A stretch of 64,000 bases of DNA from JAEUOS01 sp965279115 (GTDB taxonomy: Bacteria > Pseudomonadota > Gammaproteobacteria > Burkholderiales > JAEUOS01): NCBI GenBank assembly GCA_965279115.1, contig OZ257137.1, forward strand, positions 434,001 through 498,000, read 5' to 3'. Below, one piece after another: positions 1 to 8,346 of the stretch. Within the stretch, counting starts at the first letter, position 1. The number at the start of each line of letters is the position of its first letter. The translations under genes and the position numbers were made by a program. The notes under the pieces are model-generated. The model saw only the letters and a program-made list of their open reading frames with translations. It ran no database searches and was not told the DNA's origin.

Positions 1-375
1 TGGAAGACATGATGTATTTGCCTCAAAAAGAGCCGAAAATGACAACCGGACCCGCCGAAAGCCCAATCGGGCTGCGGGTGTTTGCTGCAACTGCGCTCTG
101 ATGAAGCTGTCAGGGACGGAAGCAAAGGCTTATCTGCCAAAACTTCCGGTTGCGGAGCCGTCGCGACACATTCCCGGGTAAGGTGTCGAAACGGGCGTCG
201 TGCGGCCTTTTGAGCCTCAAACTCATTCCATTGTATCGCGATTGAGGCCATCGGTCAAAATCGTTTGGCACGATACCGGTGTGCCGAACGCCCGGAACCG
301 TGACTCTCGACAGGGAAATGTGGGCAAATTGGTGCATAATCCCCGGCGAAAGCATAAAAATCGCGAGCAAGCGAC
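1..375. other. Left-edge intergenic stretch, no supported gene
   Basis: No reading frame here looks like a conserved protein. A short open frame from the left edge ends in a stop near position 101 and could be the tail of an upstream gene, but I do not recognise it. The stretch ends in a promoter-like A/T-rich patch (GCATAAT near 334-340) ahead of the sigma factor gene. No well-spaced -35 box could be paired with it. Confidence 0.4.
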
Positions 376-414
376 CTGGCCACCCCTTCCGAACTGTCGA
401 ACTTCCTCGCCGAA

Positions 415-948
415 GTGGAGCGCCGCGCCTTCAAGCAGGCGGTATACGCGGTCCGTGAGACCGAAGCGGCTCTGGATATCGTGCAGGACTCCATGATGCG
501 GCTTGCCGAAAAATACGGCGACCGGCCGCCCGAGGAACTTCCGCTCCTGTTCCAGCGGATCTTGCAGAATTCGATACGGGATCATTTCAGGCGTACCAAG
601 GTGCGGTCCTTCTGGACGACTCTGTTCTCGTCCCTGGGGCCCTCGGACCCCGAAGCCGCCGAAGATTTCGATCCCCTGGAAACTTTGGAGGCCCAGCCGG
701 GGTCCAAGTCTGCAGAAAGCGCCGAGGATGAGGTCAACCGCGACCGCACCATGGCCTTGATTGAAAAGGAAATCCAGAAGCTGCCTGCACGTCAACGGGA
801 AGCATTCCTGCTGCGTTATTGGGAGGATATGGATGTAGCCGAGACCGCAGAAGTCATGGGGTGCTCGGAAGGCAGCGTAAAAACTCACTGCTCGCGTGCA
901 ACTCACGCGCTCGCGCTGGCCCTGAAGGGCAAGGGAATAACCCTCTAG
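415..948 (+). CDS. RNA polymerase sigma factor, ECF-like (sigma-70 family)
   Basis: The protein is a two-domain sigma factor. An N-terminal region 2 (about residues 5-65, with the DIVQDSMMRLAEKYGD helix) would bind core polymerase and the -10 element. A C-terminal region 4 helix-turn-helix (about 120-172, LPARQREAFLLRYWEDMD and GCSEGSVKTHCSRA) would bind the -35 element. It would redirect RNA polymerase to an unknown regulon. The listed GTG start is the first canonical start codon, but the frame stays open upstream to a stop at 355-357, and residues upstream (ATPSELSNFLAE) resemble the usual family N-terminus, so a CTG at 376 may be the true start. It heads an operon with DUF3619, DUF3106 and RDD genes. 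No obvious anti-sigma factor is present, although the next, membrane-anchored DUF3619 protein sits where one would be expected. Confidence 0.9.
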   Translation: MERRAFKQAVYAVRETEAALDIVQDSMMRLAEKYGDRPPEELPLLFQRILQNSIRDHFRRTKVRSFWTTLFSSLGPSDPEAAEDFDPLETLEAQPGSKSAESAEDEVNRDRTMALIEKEIQKLPARQREAFLLRYWEDMDVAETAEVMGCSEGSVKTHCSRATHALALALKGKGITL

Positions 949-951
949 GGC

Positions 952-1377
952 ATGGAAATTGCACCAAAAGCAGCAATATTGGCAAATCACATCATGGGAA
1001 ACAGTAAAGAACTCCAAGTCGCCTACCAGATCAAGCGCCGTCTGAACGAGGGTGCGCTTGATCTGCCGGCCGGTGCCGCCGAGCGCCTGCGTGCCGCGCG
1101 CGAGCAGGCGCTTTCCATGCAGCGCCGTCCGGTCGCGCAGGCAGTTGCCGCGGGCGCCCATTTCACTTTCTCGTTCGGCTGGATCGGCAAGCTTGCTCCG
1201 CTGGCAGTTCTGGTTCTCGGGCTGGGCGCAATCCATATGTGGCATCAGTCCGAGCAGGTGGCCGACATCGCCGACATCGATATCCAGATGCTGGCCGACG
1301 AATTGCCTCCGAACGCCTATCTTGACAAGGGTTTTGGCGCATGGCTTAGCCAGGGCGAGAACGGGCGGCCGAATTGA
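952..1377 (+). CDS. DUF3619 family single-pass membrane protein
   Basis: This is a small protein of 141 residues, or 127 if the internal ATG at 994 is used. An N-terminal soluble segment contains the YQIKRRLNEGALDLPAGAAERLRAARE region. A single hydrophobic helix follows (about residues 78-95, KLAPLAVLVLGLGAIHMW), then a short acidic C-terminal tail (IADIDIQMLADELPPNAYLD). The composition and position match the betaproteobacterial DUF3619 family. Function is not established. It begins 3 bases after the sigma gene stop and overlaps the next gene, so it is co-transcribed with both. A role in holding or sensing for the sigma factor is a guess from gene order and membrane topology. Confidence 0.8.
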   Translation: MEIAPKAAILANHIMGNSKELQVAYQIKRRLNEGALDLPAGAAERLRAAREQALSMQRRPVAQAVAAGAHFTFSFGWIGKLAPLAVLVLGLGAIHMWHQSEQVADIADIDIQMLADELPPNAYLDKGFGAWLSQGENGRPN

Positions 1378-2081
1378 GACCCGGCTTGACGACCCTGGCA
1401 GGCAAGGTTTTTCGGGCGCCGCTTAATGCGGCGTTTCGTTTTTTCGCGATTGCCGCGGCCTCCCTGGCATTTCTGACCAGCGGTGCCGCATTGGCGCTGA
1501 CCGCCCCGAAGTGGGCGGACCTCACCGCCCAGCAGCGCGAGATCCTCAAACCCCTGGCCAGCGACTGGGACAAACTCGACGAAGCCCGCCGCAACAAATG
1601 GGTGGTCGTTGCCAAGCGCTACCCGACCATGCAGCCTGAAGAACAAAAGCGCTTGCAGGGACGCATGGCCGATTGGGCGCGACTTACCCCGGAACAACGC
1701 CGCGTCGCGCGCGAGAATTTCCAGCGCACCAAGGCCTTGCCACCGGAGCAGAAAAAGGCCGAATGGCAGCAATACCAGACCCTGCCGGAAACCCAGAAGC
1801 AGCGTTTGGCGGCAACGGTCGATGAACGCAAGCCGGCGCGTCAGAAGGCGCGTCAGCGCGAACAGGAAGGCAGGGTGGTGGCACCGGTGCCGCCGGTGCG
1901 GAACTCCGCCTCGACGAAGCCGGCCGCATCCAGGGCCAAGCCGCCGGCAACGCAACAATCCGGGGCGACGCCGGCCCCCGCCGCCCCGCCGCAAGCGCCC
2001 TCCGCGATTGCACCTCAGACAGGGTCGGGGGTTGAAGCCGTACCAGCCACACTCTCGCCACCCGGCAGCCGCGCCGACTGA
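1374..2081 (+). CDS. DUF3106 domain protein, exported
   Basis: The protein has an N-terminal hydrophobic signal (FFAIAAASLAFLTSGAALA, about residues 23-41) followed by a DUF3106 region. That region is built of repeated short helices with LTAQQREILKPLASDWDKL- and LTPEQRRVARENFQ-type motifs. It ends in a proline/alanine-rich, low-complexity tail (about 165-235) that is probably disordered. The TTG start overlaps the DUF3619 stop by four bases (TTGA), so translation is probably coupled. The family is betaproteobacterial and of unknown function; the repeated LTxxQR motif and export signal suggest a periplasmic, possibly CpxP/Spy-like, stress-related protein, which is inference. Confidence 0.8.
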   Translation: MRPGLTTLAGKVFRAPLNAAFRFFAIAAASLAFLTSGAALALTAPKWADLTAQQREILKPLASDWDKLDEARRNKWVVVAKRYPTMQPEEQKRLQGRMADWARLTPEQRRVARENFQRTKALPPEQKKAEWQQYQTLPETQKQRLAATVDERKPARQKARQREQEGRVVAPVPPVRNSASTKPAASRAKPPATQQSGATPAPAAPPQAPSAIAPQTGSGVEAVPATLSPPGSRAD

Positions 2082-2119
2082 GAAGGCCCGACCTGCTGAG
2101 CAGCCCGGCTCACAAGGCC

Positions 2120-2626
2120 ATGTCTGATACATCCCCTACGCTCAGGCGCCGCTTGTTGGCGCTGGTCTATGAGTCCATTCTGCTTTTCGGCGTGGTGTTC
2201 ATTGCAGCCTATCTCTTTTCCGCGTTGACCCGTTTCAGGGGTGATCCGGGGTCCCTGCTGTACTTTGGCTTCCAGTTCACGGTTTTCGGTGCGATAGGAC
2301 TGTATTTCGTGTACTGCTGGCGCAAGTCCGGCCAGACCCTGCCGATGAAAACCTGGAAGTTCCGCCTCGTCGACAGGAACGGAGAACGTCCGTCGCCCCT
2401 GCGCTGCTGGGCCCGTTACAGCCTCGCGTGGATAGGGCCGCTTGTCGGCCTCATCGCTTACAAGGCCATCGTGATCCTGGCAGGCTACGGCATGGCGAGG
2501 TTTTCCGCCGCAACCGCTTTCGCAGTGCTGCCACTGGTCTTCCTCAACTTCGGCTGGGCCTTTGCCGACCGGGAAAGGCAGTTCCTCCATGACCGCCTCG
2601 CCGGTACCCGCCTTGTGAAAGCCTGA
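2120..2626 (+). CDS. RDD family integral membrane protein
   Basis: A 168-residue membrane protein with the RDD signature: an Arg near the start of the first helix (TLRRRLLALVYESILLFG), a GQTLPMKTWKFRLVDRNGERPS segment between helices, and a further Arg/Asp near the C-terminus (DRERQFLHDRLAGTRLV). Four hydrophobic segments lie at roughly residues 17-35, 45-65, 95-115 and 125-145. RDD proteins are mostly uncharacterised; a few act in ion or solute transport. It lies 38 bases after the DUF3106 gene and closes the sigma factor operon, an arrangement common in betaproteobacteria. Confidence 0.88.
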   Translation: MSDTSPTLRRRLLALVYESILLFGVVFIAAYLFSALTRFRGDPGSLLYFGFQFTVFGAIGLYFVYCWRKSGQTLPMKTWKFRLVDRNGERPSPLRCWARYSLAWIGPLVGLIAYKAIVILAGYGMARFSAATAFAVLPLVFLNFGWAFADRERQFLHDRLAGTRLVKA

Positions 2627-2685
2627 CCCGATCCCCGCATCGGGTATCCTCGCGCAATCGCGATACCGAAACCTGAGCCATCATC

Positions 2686-3273
2686 ATGAGCATCTCGCGC
2701 CTGCGCAGCTTCGTTCAATCCATGACCCGCGTGGTCGAAACCGGCCAAGCCGAAAACGCCGTCCTTGATGCGGCCCGCCCGTTGTTGGCCGACCTGATCA
2801 CCCATGATGACTGGCTGCCGGATGCGTTCGCCAAGCCAAACCCGGACAAGTATCAGCAGTATCTGCTCTACTGCGACCCGTTCGAGCGATTCTCGCTGGT
2901 GAGTTTCGTCTGGGGCCCCGGCCAGAAGACGCCTGTTCATGACCACATGACCTGGGGCATGGTGGGCGTGATGCGCGGCTCGGAAATGTGCCGCGAGTAC
3001 GCGATGAAATCGGGCAAGCTGGAACAGACCGGCGAACACCTTGTCTCCCCCGGAGGAATCGATCTGGTCAGCCCGACCCTGGGAGACATCCACGTGGTCT
3101 CCAATGCCGCTGCCGATCGCGCTTCCATAAGCATCCATTGCTATGGCGCAAACATCGGGGCGGTGCGGCGCCATGTCTTCGTCGCCGACACCGGGGCCGC
3201 GAGCGAATTCATCTCCGGTTACTCGAGCAACGTCACGCCCAATCTCTGGGACCGCTCCACCGAAAAAGCCTGA
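2686..3273 (+). CDS. Cupin thiol dioxygenase, probable 3-mercaptopropionate dioxygenase (Gln-type CDO)
   Basis: A 195-residue cysteine-dioxygenase fold enzyme that would oxidise a small thiol to the sulfinate using a mononuclear iron. The iron ligands are visible as His85 and His87 (PVHDHMTWG) and His136 (GDIHVVSN). The Ser-His-Tyr triad of the family is S149-H151-Y153 (SISIHCYG). Where cysteine-specific enzymes carry a carboxylate-binding Arg, this protein has Gln58 (KYQQYLL). That marks the bacterial Gln-type subgroup, whose studied members prefer 3-mercaptopropionate. Start ATG 2686 follows a 59-base gap after the RDD gene. It is probably monocistronic or joined to hemJ 62 bases downstream. 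Substrate is assigned from subgroup features only. Confidence 0.85.
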   Translation: MSISRLRSFVQSMTRVVETGQAENAVLDAARPLLADLITHDDWLPDAFAKPNPDKYQQYLLYCDPFERFSLVSFVWGPGQKTPVHDHMTWGMVGVMRGSEMCREYAMKSGKLEQTGEHLVSPGGIDLVSPTLGDIHVVSNAAADRASISIHCYGANIGAVRRHVFVADTGAASEFISGYSSNVTPNLWDRSTEKA

Positions 3274-3335
3274 CCCGGACGCGAAAACCGCTCGCCGCCC
3301 TGCCGTTCCCCCAACCCATTTTTCCCCGAACAAGC

Positions 3336-3761
3336 ATGCTCTGGATCAAGGCCCTGCACATCATCTTTGTCGTGACATGGTTTGCCGGTTTGTTCTACCT
3401 GCCAAGGCTTTTCATCTACCACGTGGCCGCGACAGACGACATCAGCATCGAGCGGTTCAAGGTCATGGAACGCCGGTTGTACAACGGCATCATGACGCCT
3501 TCGGCCGTCTTCGCCCTGATACCCGGCCTGACCCTGTACCTCCAGTACGGCATCGGCGCAGGCAACGCGTGGATGCATGCCAAGCTCTTCCTGGTCGCGA
3601 TCCTGGTGGCGCATCACATCTATCTTGGCCTGCTGCTGCGCGAGTTCGCCCATGACCGCAATCGGCATTCCGAAACCTTCTATCGCTGGCTCAATGAAAT
3701 CCCGGCCGCCCCGGTGCTTTTCATCGTGGTCTTCCTGGTAGTTCTCAAACCCACCTTCTAG
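3336..3761 (+). CDS. hemJ: Protoporphyrinogen IX oxidase HemJ
   Basis: A 141-residue integral membrane protein matching the HemJ (COG1981) family, which converts protoporphyrinogen IX to protoporphyrin IX in heme synthesis at the inner membrane. The family-typical N-terminus is present (LWIKALHIIFVVTWFAGLFY, with the conserved His8 and Trp15), followed by LPRLFIYH and four hydrophobic helices. The conserved Lys in WMHAKLFL and the Arg in the second region are retained. The ATG at 3336 gives the canonical length; the frame is open further upstream, but that part overlaps the dioxygenase gene and has no family resemblance. It ends 7 bases before the next gene. Confidence 0.9.
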   Translation: MLWIKALHIIFVVTWFAGLFYLPRLFIYHVAATDDISIERFKVMERRLYNGIMTPSAVFALIPGLTLYLQYGIGAGNAWMHAKLFLVAILVAHHIYLGLLLREFAHDRNRHSETFYRWLNEIPAAPVLFIVVFLVVLKPTF

Positions 3762-3768
3762 AGCCCTC

Positions 3769-4368
3769 ATGTCCAAAATTGTCGATTACTACTTCACCCC
3801 GGTCTCGCCCTGGGCCTATCTGGGCCACGCACGCTTTACCGCAATGGCAGCCAAGACGGGCGCAACGGTGCGTCCGCGCCCCGTCGACTACGGCAAGATC
3901 TTTCCCGTTTCCGGCGGCCTGCCGCTGAAGCAACGGCCTGCACAGCGCCAGGCCTACCGATTGATGGAGCTGCGCCGCTGGCGCGACTGGCTTGGCCTGC
4001 CCCTGACGATCGAACCGAAGTTTTTTCCGGTCGACGCGGGCACCGCCAGCCTCATGTTGACCGCCTGTCTCGCACAGGGCAGCGACGCCACCATGCGCCT
4101 TGCCGGCACCATGCTGCGCGCGGTCTGGGCGGAGGAAAAGAACTTGGCCGACCACGAGACGCTCGTCGCTCTCGCCCAGTCTGCCGGTTTGGACGGGCGG
4201 GCTCTGCTCGATGCCGCCCGCGATACGGCAACCACCGAGACCTACGCTCGCCACACGGCCGAGGCCATTGACCTGCAGGTGTTCGGCGCACCAACCTACG
4301 TGATCGAAGGCGAACTGTTCTGGGGCCAGGACCGCCTCGACTTCGTTGAACGCGCGCTGTCGGCCTGA
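3769..4368 (+). CDS. DsbA-like oxidoreductase / 2-hydroxychromene-2-carboxylate isomerase family
   Basis: A 199-residue thioredoxin-fold protein of the DsbA/kappa-GST type. The N-terminal strand and active-site helix read DYYFTPVSPWAYLGH: the catalytic position is Ser (SPWAYLG) rather than a CxxC pair, as in glutathione-dependent 2-hydroxychromene-2-carboxylate isomerases. The cis-proline loop appears near the C-terminus as VFGAPTYVIEGELFWGQDRL. Members isomerise 2-hydroxychromene-2-carboxylate in naphthalene-type catabolism or act as glutathione transferases. No naphthalene genes lie nearby, so the actual substrate is open. It sits tightly between hemJ and the rRNA methyltransferase gene. 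Confidence 0.85.
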   Translation: MSKIVDYYFTPVSPWAYLGHARFTAMAAKTGATVRPRPVDYGKIFPVSGGLPLKQRPAQRQAYRLMELRRWRDWLGLPLTIEPKFFPVDAGTASLMLTACLAQGSDATMRLAGTMLRAVWAEEKNLADHETLVALAQSAGLDGRALLDAARDTATTETYARHTAEAIDLQVFGAPTYVIEGELFWGQDRLDFVERALSA

Positions 4369-4372
4369 CGCC

Positions 4373-5518
4373 GTGGCGGAAAACTTCTTCGCGCCATGTC
4401 CGCGCGGGCTGGAGCCCTACCTTGTCGCCGAACTGGCCGAACTGGGAATCGACGGGGCGCGCGAATCGGGCGGCGGCGTCGCCTTTTCAGGGCCGTTTGA
4501 AACCGCCTATCGGGTCAACCTCGGGTCGCGCCTTGCCAGCCGGGTGCTGTGGCAGGTAGCTACGGGGCCATACGCTGCGGAGAAAGACCTGCACGCGCTG
4601 GCGCACAGCACGCCGTGGGAAAGCTATTTCGCGCCGACGCAGACCTTGCGTGTCGATGTCGTCGCCACCCGCAGCCCGCTGAAAAGCCTGAAATTCGCCA
4701 CGCTGACGGTCAAGGACGGCGTCTGCGACCGCCTGCGCGAACTCACCGGCCTGCGCCCGAATATCGCCAAGCTCGGCCCCGACGTGCGGGTGTATGCCTA
4801 TCTGGACGAGCGCAACGCCACGCTGTATCTCGATACTTCCGGCGAGGCCTTGTTCAAGCGCGGTTACCGCGTGGTCGACGTGGTCGCGCCGATTCGCGAA
4901 AACCTCGCTGCCGGCATCCTGCGCATGATCGGCTGGAACCCCGACATCCCCCTGTATGACCCGATGTGCGGCAGCGGCACCTTCCTGATCGAGGCCGCAC
5001 AGATCGCGCTGGGCATCCCGCCGGGATTGAAGCGACGCTTCGGCTTCTACAACCTCAAGCAGTTCGACGCGCCGGCCTGGCAACGCCTGCGCGACACCTG
5101 GCCGCGCCGCGTCGACGCGCACCCCAGGATATTCGGCAGCGACATCACCCAGGAGGCATTGCGAGCCGCGCTGGCGAACTTCACAGCGGCTGGCGTCGAT
5201 GAAGTGATCCGCGTGCGCCCGGGCGACATCCTGGCGCTTGCCGCGCCGGCAAAGGAAGGCATCATGATCGCCAACCCGCCTTATGGCGAGCGCCTCGGTG
5301 AAGATGCCGAGCTTGCGGCGTTCTACCCCCGCCTGGGCGATGCGCTGAAGAAGAACTATTCGGGCTGGAACTGTTTTTTCATCACCGCCGACCGGCGCAT
5401 GGAAAAGCTGATCCGCCTGAAGGCAAGCCGGCGCACGCCACTGATGAACGGCGACCTCGACTGCCGCCTGTTCGAATTCCAGGTGATTGCCGGATCGAAT
5501 CGCCCCGCCGCAGGCTAG
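4373..5518 (+). CDS. THUMP-domain RNA guanine-N2 methyltransferase (RlmL/COG0116 type)
   Basis: An S-adenosylmethionine-dependent methyltransferase of about 381 residues. An N-terminal THUMP RNA-binding region (about 1-150) is followed by a Rossmann methyltransferase domain with motif I DPMCGSGTFLIEAA (about 200-213) and the catalytic N-P-P-Y motif (IANPPYGERLGE). This corresponds to the N-terminal half of E. coli RlmL, which methylates G2445 of 23S rRNA; the RlmK half is absent, as in many betaproteobacteria. The GTG at 4373 is preferred because it follows the upstream stop by 4 bases and gives the family N-terminus (ENFFAPCPRGLEPYL). An in-frame TTG at 4346 would overlap the upstream gene. 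Confidence 0.88.
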   Translation: MAENFFAPCPRGLEPYLVAELAELGIDGARESGGGVAFSGPFETAYRVNLGSRLASRVLWQVATGPYAAEKDLHALAHSTPWESYFAPTQTLRVDVVATRSPLKSLKFATLTVKDGVCDRLRELTGLRPNIAKLGPDVRVYAYLDERNATLYLDTSGEALFKRGYRVVDVVAPIRENLAAGILRMIGWNPDIPLYDPMCGSGTFLIEAAQIALGIPPGLKRRFGFYNLKQFDAPAWQRLRDTWPRRVDAHPRIFGSDITQEALRAALANFTAAGVDEVIRVRPGDILALAAPAKEGIMIANPPYGERLGEDAELAAFYPRLGDALKKNYSGWNCFFITADRRMEKLIRLKASRRTPLMNGDLDCRLFEFQVIAGSNRPAAG

Positions 5519-5549
5519 CGCGACAGGTCGCGGACGTCAGGGGACCGGG

Positions 5550-6038
5550 TCAGGCTACCTTGAGGGCTGCCACGATATCTTTTTCAAGGTCCTTCGGTTC
5601 GGTCTGCGGCGCATAGCGCTTGATGACATTGCCATCGCGGCCGACCAGGAACTTGGTGAAGTTCCACTTGATCGACTCCGACCCCAACAAGCCAGGCGCG
5701 GCCTTGACCAGCCATTTGTAGAGCGGATGGGCGAGGGCGCCATTGACATCGATCTTGTCCATCATGCGAAAGGACACACCGTAGTTCTTCTGGCAGAAGG
5801 CGCCGATTTCATCCGCACCACCGGGCTCCTGCCCGCCAAACTGGTTGCACGGAAACCCGATCACCTCAAGCCCTGCAGCCTGGTGCGCCTGGTGCAAGGC
5901 CTCGAGCCCCTGGTATTGCGGGGTCAATCCGCACTGGCTGGCGGTGTTGACCACCAGCACCACCTTGCCCTTGAGCGCGGAAAGCTTGAAAGGCTTCCCG
6001 GCCAGCGTAGTGGCGGAAAACTCGTGGAGATTACTCAC
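5550..6038 (-). CDS. Glutathione peroxidase (thiol peroxidase, BtuE/GPx family)
   Basis: A 162-residue peroxidase that reduces hydrogen peroxide and organic hydroperoxides using glutathione or thioredoxin. The catalytic residues are all visible: Cys36 in VNTASQCGLTPQY, Gln70 in FGGQEP and Trp125 in KWNFTKFLV. A second Cys (Cys64 in GFPCNQF) and Cys82 are candidates for a resolving cysteine. No export signal is seen, so it is probably cytoplasmic. It lies 10 bases downstream of pilU and is probably co-transcribed with pilTU, a common but functionally unexplained neighbourhood. Confidence 0.93.
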   Translation of the reverse strand: MSNLHEFSATTLAGKPFKLSALKGKVVLVVNTASQCGLTPQYQGLEALHQAHQAAGLEVIGFPCNQFGGQEPGGADEIGAFCQKNYGVSFRMMDKIDVNGALAHPLYKWLVKAAPGLLGSESIKWNFTKFLVGRDGNVIKRYAPQTEPKDLEKDIVAALKVA

Positions 6039-6048
6039 CGGGCCTTCC

Positions 6049-7185
6049 TCAAACGATGGTCAGGCCGCCGATGTTCTCGCCCAGGTCCTTGGACTTCGAA
6101 TCCTTGCTGTGGAGCTTGATCATCAGGCGCAGGTCGTTGACCGAGTCGGCGTTGCGCAAGGCATCTTCATAGCTGATGCGGCCTTCCTCATAGAGATCGA
6201 ACAGGGCCTGGTCAAAGGTCTGCATGCCGAGTTCGCGGGACTTCTTCATGATCTCCTTGATCTCGTGCACCTCGCCCTTGAAGATGAGGTCGGAAATCAA
6301 CGGCGAATTGAGCATGACTTCCACCGCCGCGGCGCGTCCCTTGCTGTCCTTCAGGGGAATCAGCCGTTGCGAAATCAGGGCACGCATGTTGAGCGACAGG
6401 TCCATCAGCAACTGCGAGCGCCGCTCTTCGGGAAAGAAGTTGATGATCCGGTCAAGCGCCTGGTTGGCGCTGTTCGCATGCAGCGTCGCCATGCACAGGT
6501 GGCCGGTTTCGGAGAAGGCGATGGCGTGCTCCATGGTCTCGCGCTCGCGGATCTCGCCGATGAGGATGACGTCGGGCGCCTGGCGCAAGGTGTTCTTGAG
6601 CGCCGCTTCCCACGAATCGGTGTCGACCCCCACCTCGCGTTGCGTCACCACGCAATTCTTGTGGGGGTGGACGTATTCGATCGGGTCCTCGATGGTGATG
6701 ATGTGACCGTAGGAATTCTCGTTGCGGTAGCCGATCATGGCAGCCAGCGTGGTCGACTTGCCCGACCCGGTTCCTCCCACCATGATGACCAGGCCACGCT
6801 TGGTCATCGCCACGTCCTTCAACACCGGCGGCACCTTGAGATCCTCGAATTTCGGGATGTTGGAGGTGATCACCCGCAGCACCATGCCCATGTTGCCCTG
6901 CTGCACGAACGCATTGACACGGAAGCGGCCGATGCCGGCCGGCGAGATGGCGAAATTGCACTCCTTCTTCGCCTCGAACTCGGCAGCCTGCTTGTCGTTC
7001 ATGATCGCGCGACACAGGTCTTGCGTGTGAATCGGCGTCAGCGGCTGGTTCGACACCGGCGTCATCTTGCTGTCGATCCTGAACGCCGGCGGGAAGCCCG
7101 AAGTGATGAAAAGATCCGAACCCTTCTTGCTGAGCAGAAGCCTCAGCAGGTCGTACATGAACTTGGTTGCCTGGTCGCGTTCCAT
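6049..7185 (-). CDS. pilU: Type IV pilus retraction ATPase PilU
   Basis: A 378-residue hexameric secretion-type ATPase, the accessory retraction motor that helps PilT depolymerise type IV pili at the inner-membrane face. The Walker A is GGTGSGKSTTLAAM, followed by the Asp box (ITIEDPIEYVH), Walker B (DVILIGEIRERETM) and the His box (TGHLCMATLHANS). The C-terminal extension beyond the PilT length (SKDLGENIGGLTIV) is typical of PilU. It starts 29 bases after pilT on the same strand. No pilin or assembly genes are present in this window, so the rest of the pilus system lies elsewhere. Confidence 0.95.
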   Translation of the reverse strand: MERDQATKFMYDLLRLLLSKKGSDLFITSGFPPAFRIDSKMTPVSNQPLTPIHTQDLCRAIMNDKQAAEFEAKKECNFAISPAGIGRFRVNAFVQQGNMGMVLRVITSNIPKFEDLKVPPVLKDVAMTKRGLVIMVGGTGSGKSTTLAAMIGYRNENSYGHIITIEDPIEYVHPHKNCVVTQREVGVDTDSWEAALKNTLRQAPDVILIGEIRERETMEHAIAFSETGHLCMATLHANSANQALDRIINFFPEERRSQLLMDLSLNMRALISQRLIPLKDSKGRAAAVEVMLNSPLISDLIFKGEVHEIKEIMKKSRELGMQTFDQALFDLYEEGRISYEDALRNADSVNDLRLMIKLHSKDSKSKDLGENIGGLTIV

Positions 7186-7214
7186 GATGGCGCTCTCGTT
7201 GTTGGGCTAGTCGA

Positions 7215-8258
7215 TCAGCCGGCGAAATTGTCCTTGTTCGCCGCCTTGTTGCGTGCCTCTGCGGAAGACACCACGTTGCGCTTGACGAGGTCGGTGAGGT
7301 TCTGGTCGAGCGTCTGCATGCCGAACTGCTGGCCGGTCTGGATCGCCGAATACATCTGCGCGATCTTGTTCTCGCGGATCAGGTTGCGGATGGCCGGGGT
7401 GCCGATCATGATCTCGTGCGCCGCGACCCGGCCGTTGCCGTCCTTGGTCTTGAGCAGCGTCTGCGATATCACCGCGCGGATCGATTCCGAGAGCATCGAG
7501 CGGACCATTTCCTTTTCCGCGGCGGGAAACACGTCGACGATCCGGTCGATGGTCTTGGCGGCAGAACTGGTGTGGAGCGTACCGAACACCAGGTGGCCGG
7601 TTTCAGCCGCCGAAAGCGCCAGGCGGATGGTCTCCAGGTCGCGCATTTCGCCCACCAGGATCACGTCCGGGTCTTCACGCAGGGCTGAGCGCAGTGCGTT
7701 GTTGAACGACAACGTGTGCGGCCCGACCTCGCGCTGGTTGATCAGGCATTTCTTGGATTCGTGCACGAATTCGATCGGATCTTCCACCGTGAGGATGTGG
7801 CCGTATTCGTTTTCGTTGATGTGGTTGACCATCGCCGCCAGCGTGGTCGACTTGCCCGAACCGGTCGGGCCGGTGACCAGCACGATGCCGCGCGGCTGGT
7901 TGGCGATGTCGCCGAAGCTCTTGGGCGCGTTGAGTTCCTCAAGCGACAGGATCTTCGAGGGAATCGTCCGCATGACCGCGCCCGCGCCGCGGTTCTGCAC
8001 AAAGGCGTTGACGCGAAAGCGCGCCAGGTTGGGAATGGCGAATGAAAAATCGCATTCCAGGTTCTCTTCGTAGGCCTTGCGCTGGCCGTCGTTCATGATG
8101 TCGTAGATCATCCCGTGCACTTCGGAGTGATCCATCGCCGGCAGGTTGATGCGGCGAACGTCGCCGTGGACGCGAATCATGGGCGGCAGGCCCGCCGACA
8201 GATGCAGGTCGGACGCCTTGTTTTTGACCACGAATGCGAGGAGCTCTGATATGTCCAT
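7215..8258 (-). CDS. pilT: Type IV pilus retraction ATPase PilT
   Basis: A 347-residue ATPase that powers pilus retraction and twitching motility. The N-terminal PilT signature is MDISELLAFVVKNKASDLHL. Walker A is GPTGSGKSTTLAAM, the Asp box is LTVEDPIEFVHE, Walker B is VILVGEMRDLETIR and the His box is AAETGHLVFGTLHTSSA. The C-terminal region contains the PilT-typical AIRNLIRENK segment (AIRNLIR is essential for retraction in studied homologues). It is transcribed divergently from yggS across an 88-base gap, a gene order conserved in many proteobacteria, and leads the pilT-pilU-peroxidase set. Confidence 0.96.
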   Translation of the reverse strand: MDISELLAFVVKNKASDLHLSAGLPPMIRVHGDVRRINLPAMDHSEVHGMIYDIMNDGQRKAYEENLECDFSFAIPNLARFRVNAFVQNRGAGAVMRTIPSKILSLEELNAPKSFGDIANQPRGIVLVTGPTGSGKSTTLAAMVNHINENEYGHILTVEDPIEFVHESKKCLINQREVGPHTLSFNNALRSALREDPDVILVGEMRDLETIRLALSAAETGHLVFGTLHTSSAAKTIDRIVDVFPAAEKEMVRSMLSESIRAVISQTLLKTKDGNGRVAAHEIMIGTPAIRNLIRENKIAQMYSAIQTGQQFGMQTLDQNLTDLVKRNVVSSAEARNKAANKDNFAG

Positions 8259-8346
8259 CTATAATTCTCCGTCTTGGAACATGTGGCGCTCTGGCGGACC
8301 CCTCCGCGATTGGAGCAACCGCTTGCATGACCATCAAAAGATTAAC

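Noticed and set aside
5845..8073. A 742-codon plus-strand open frame opposite pilU and pilT
   Set aside because: It is antisense to two clear pilus ATPases, has no conserved motif and reflects GC-rich third positions of the real genes.
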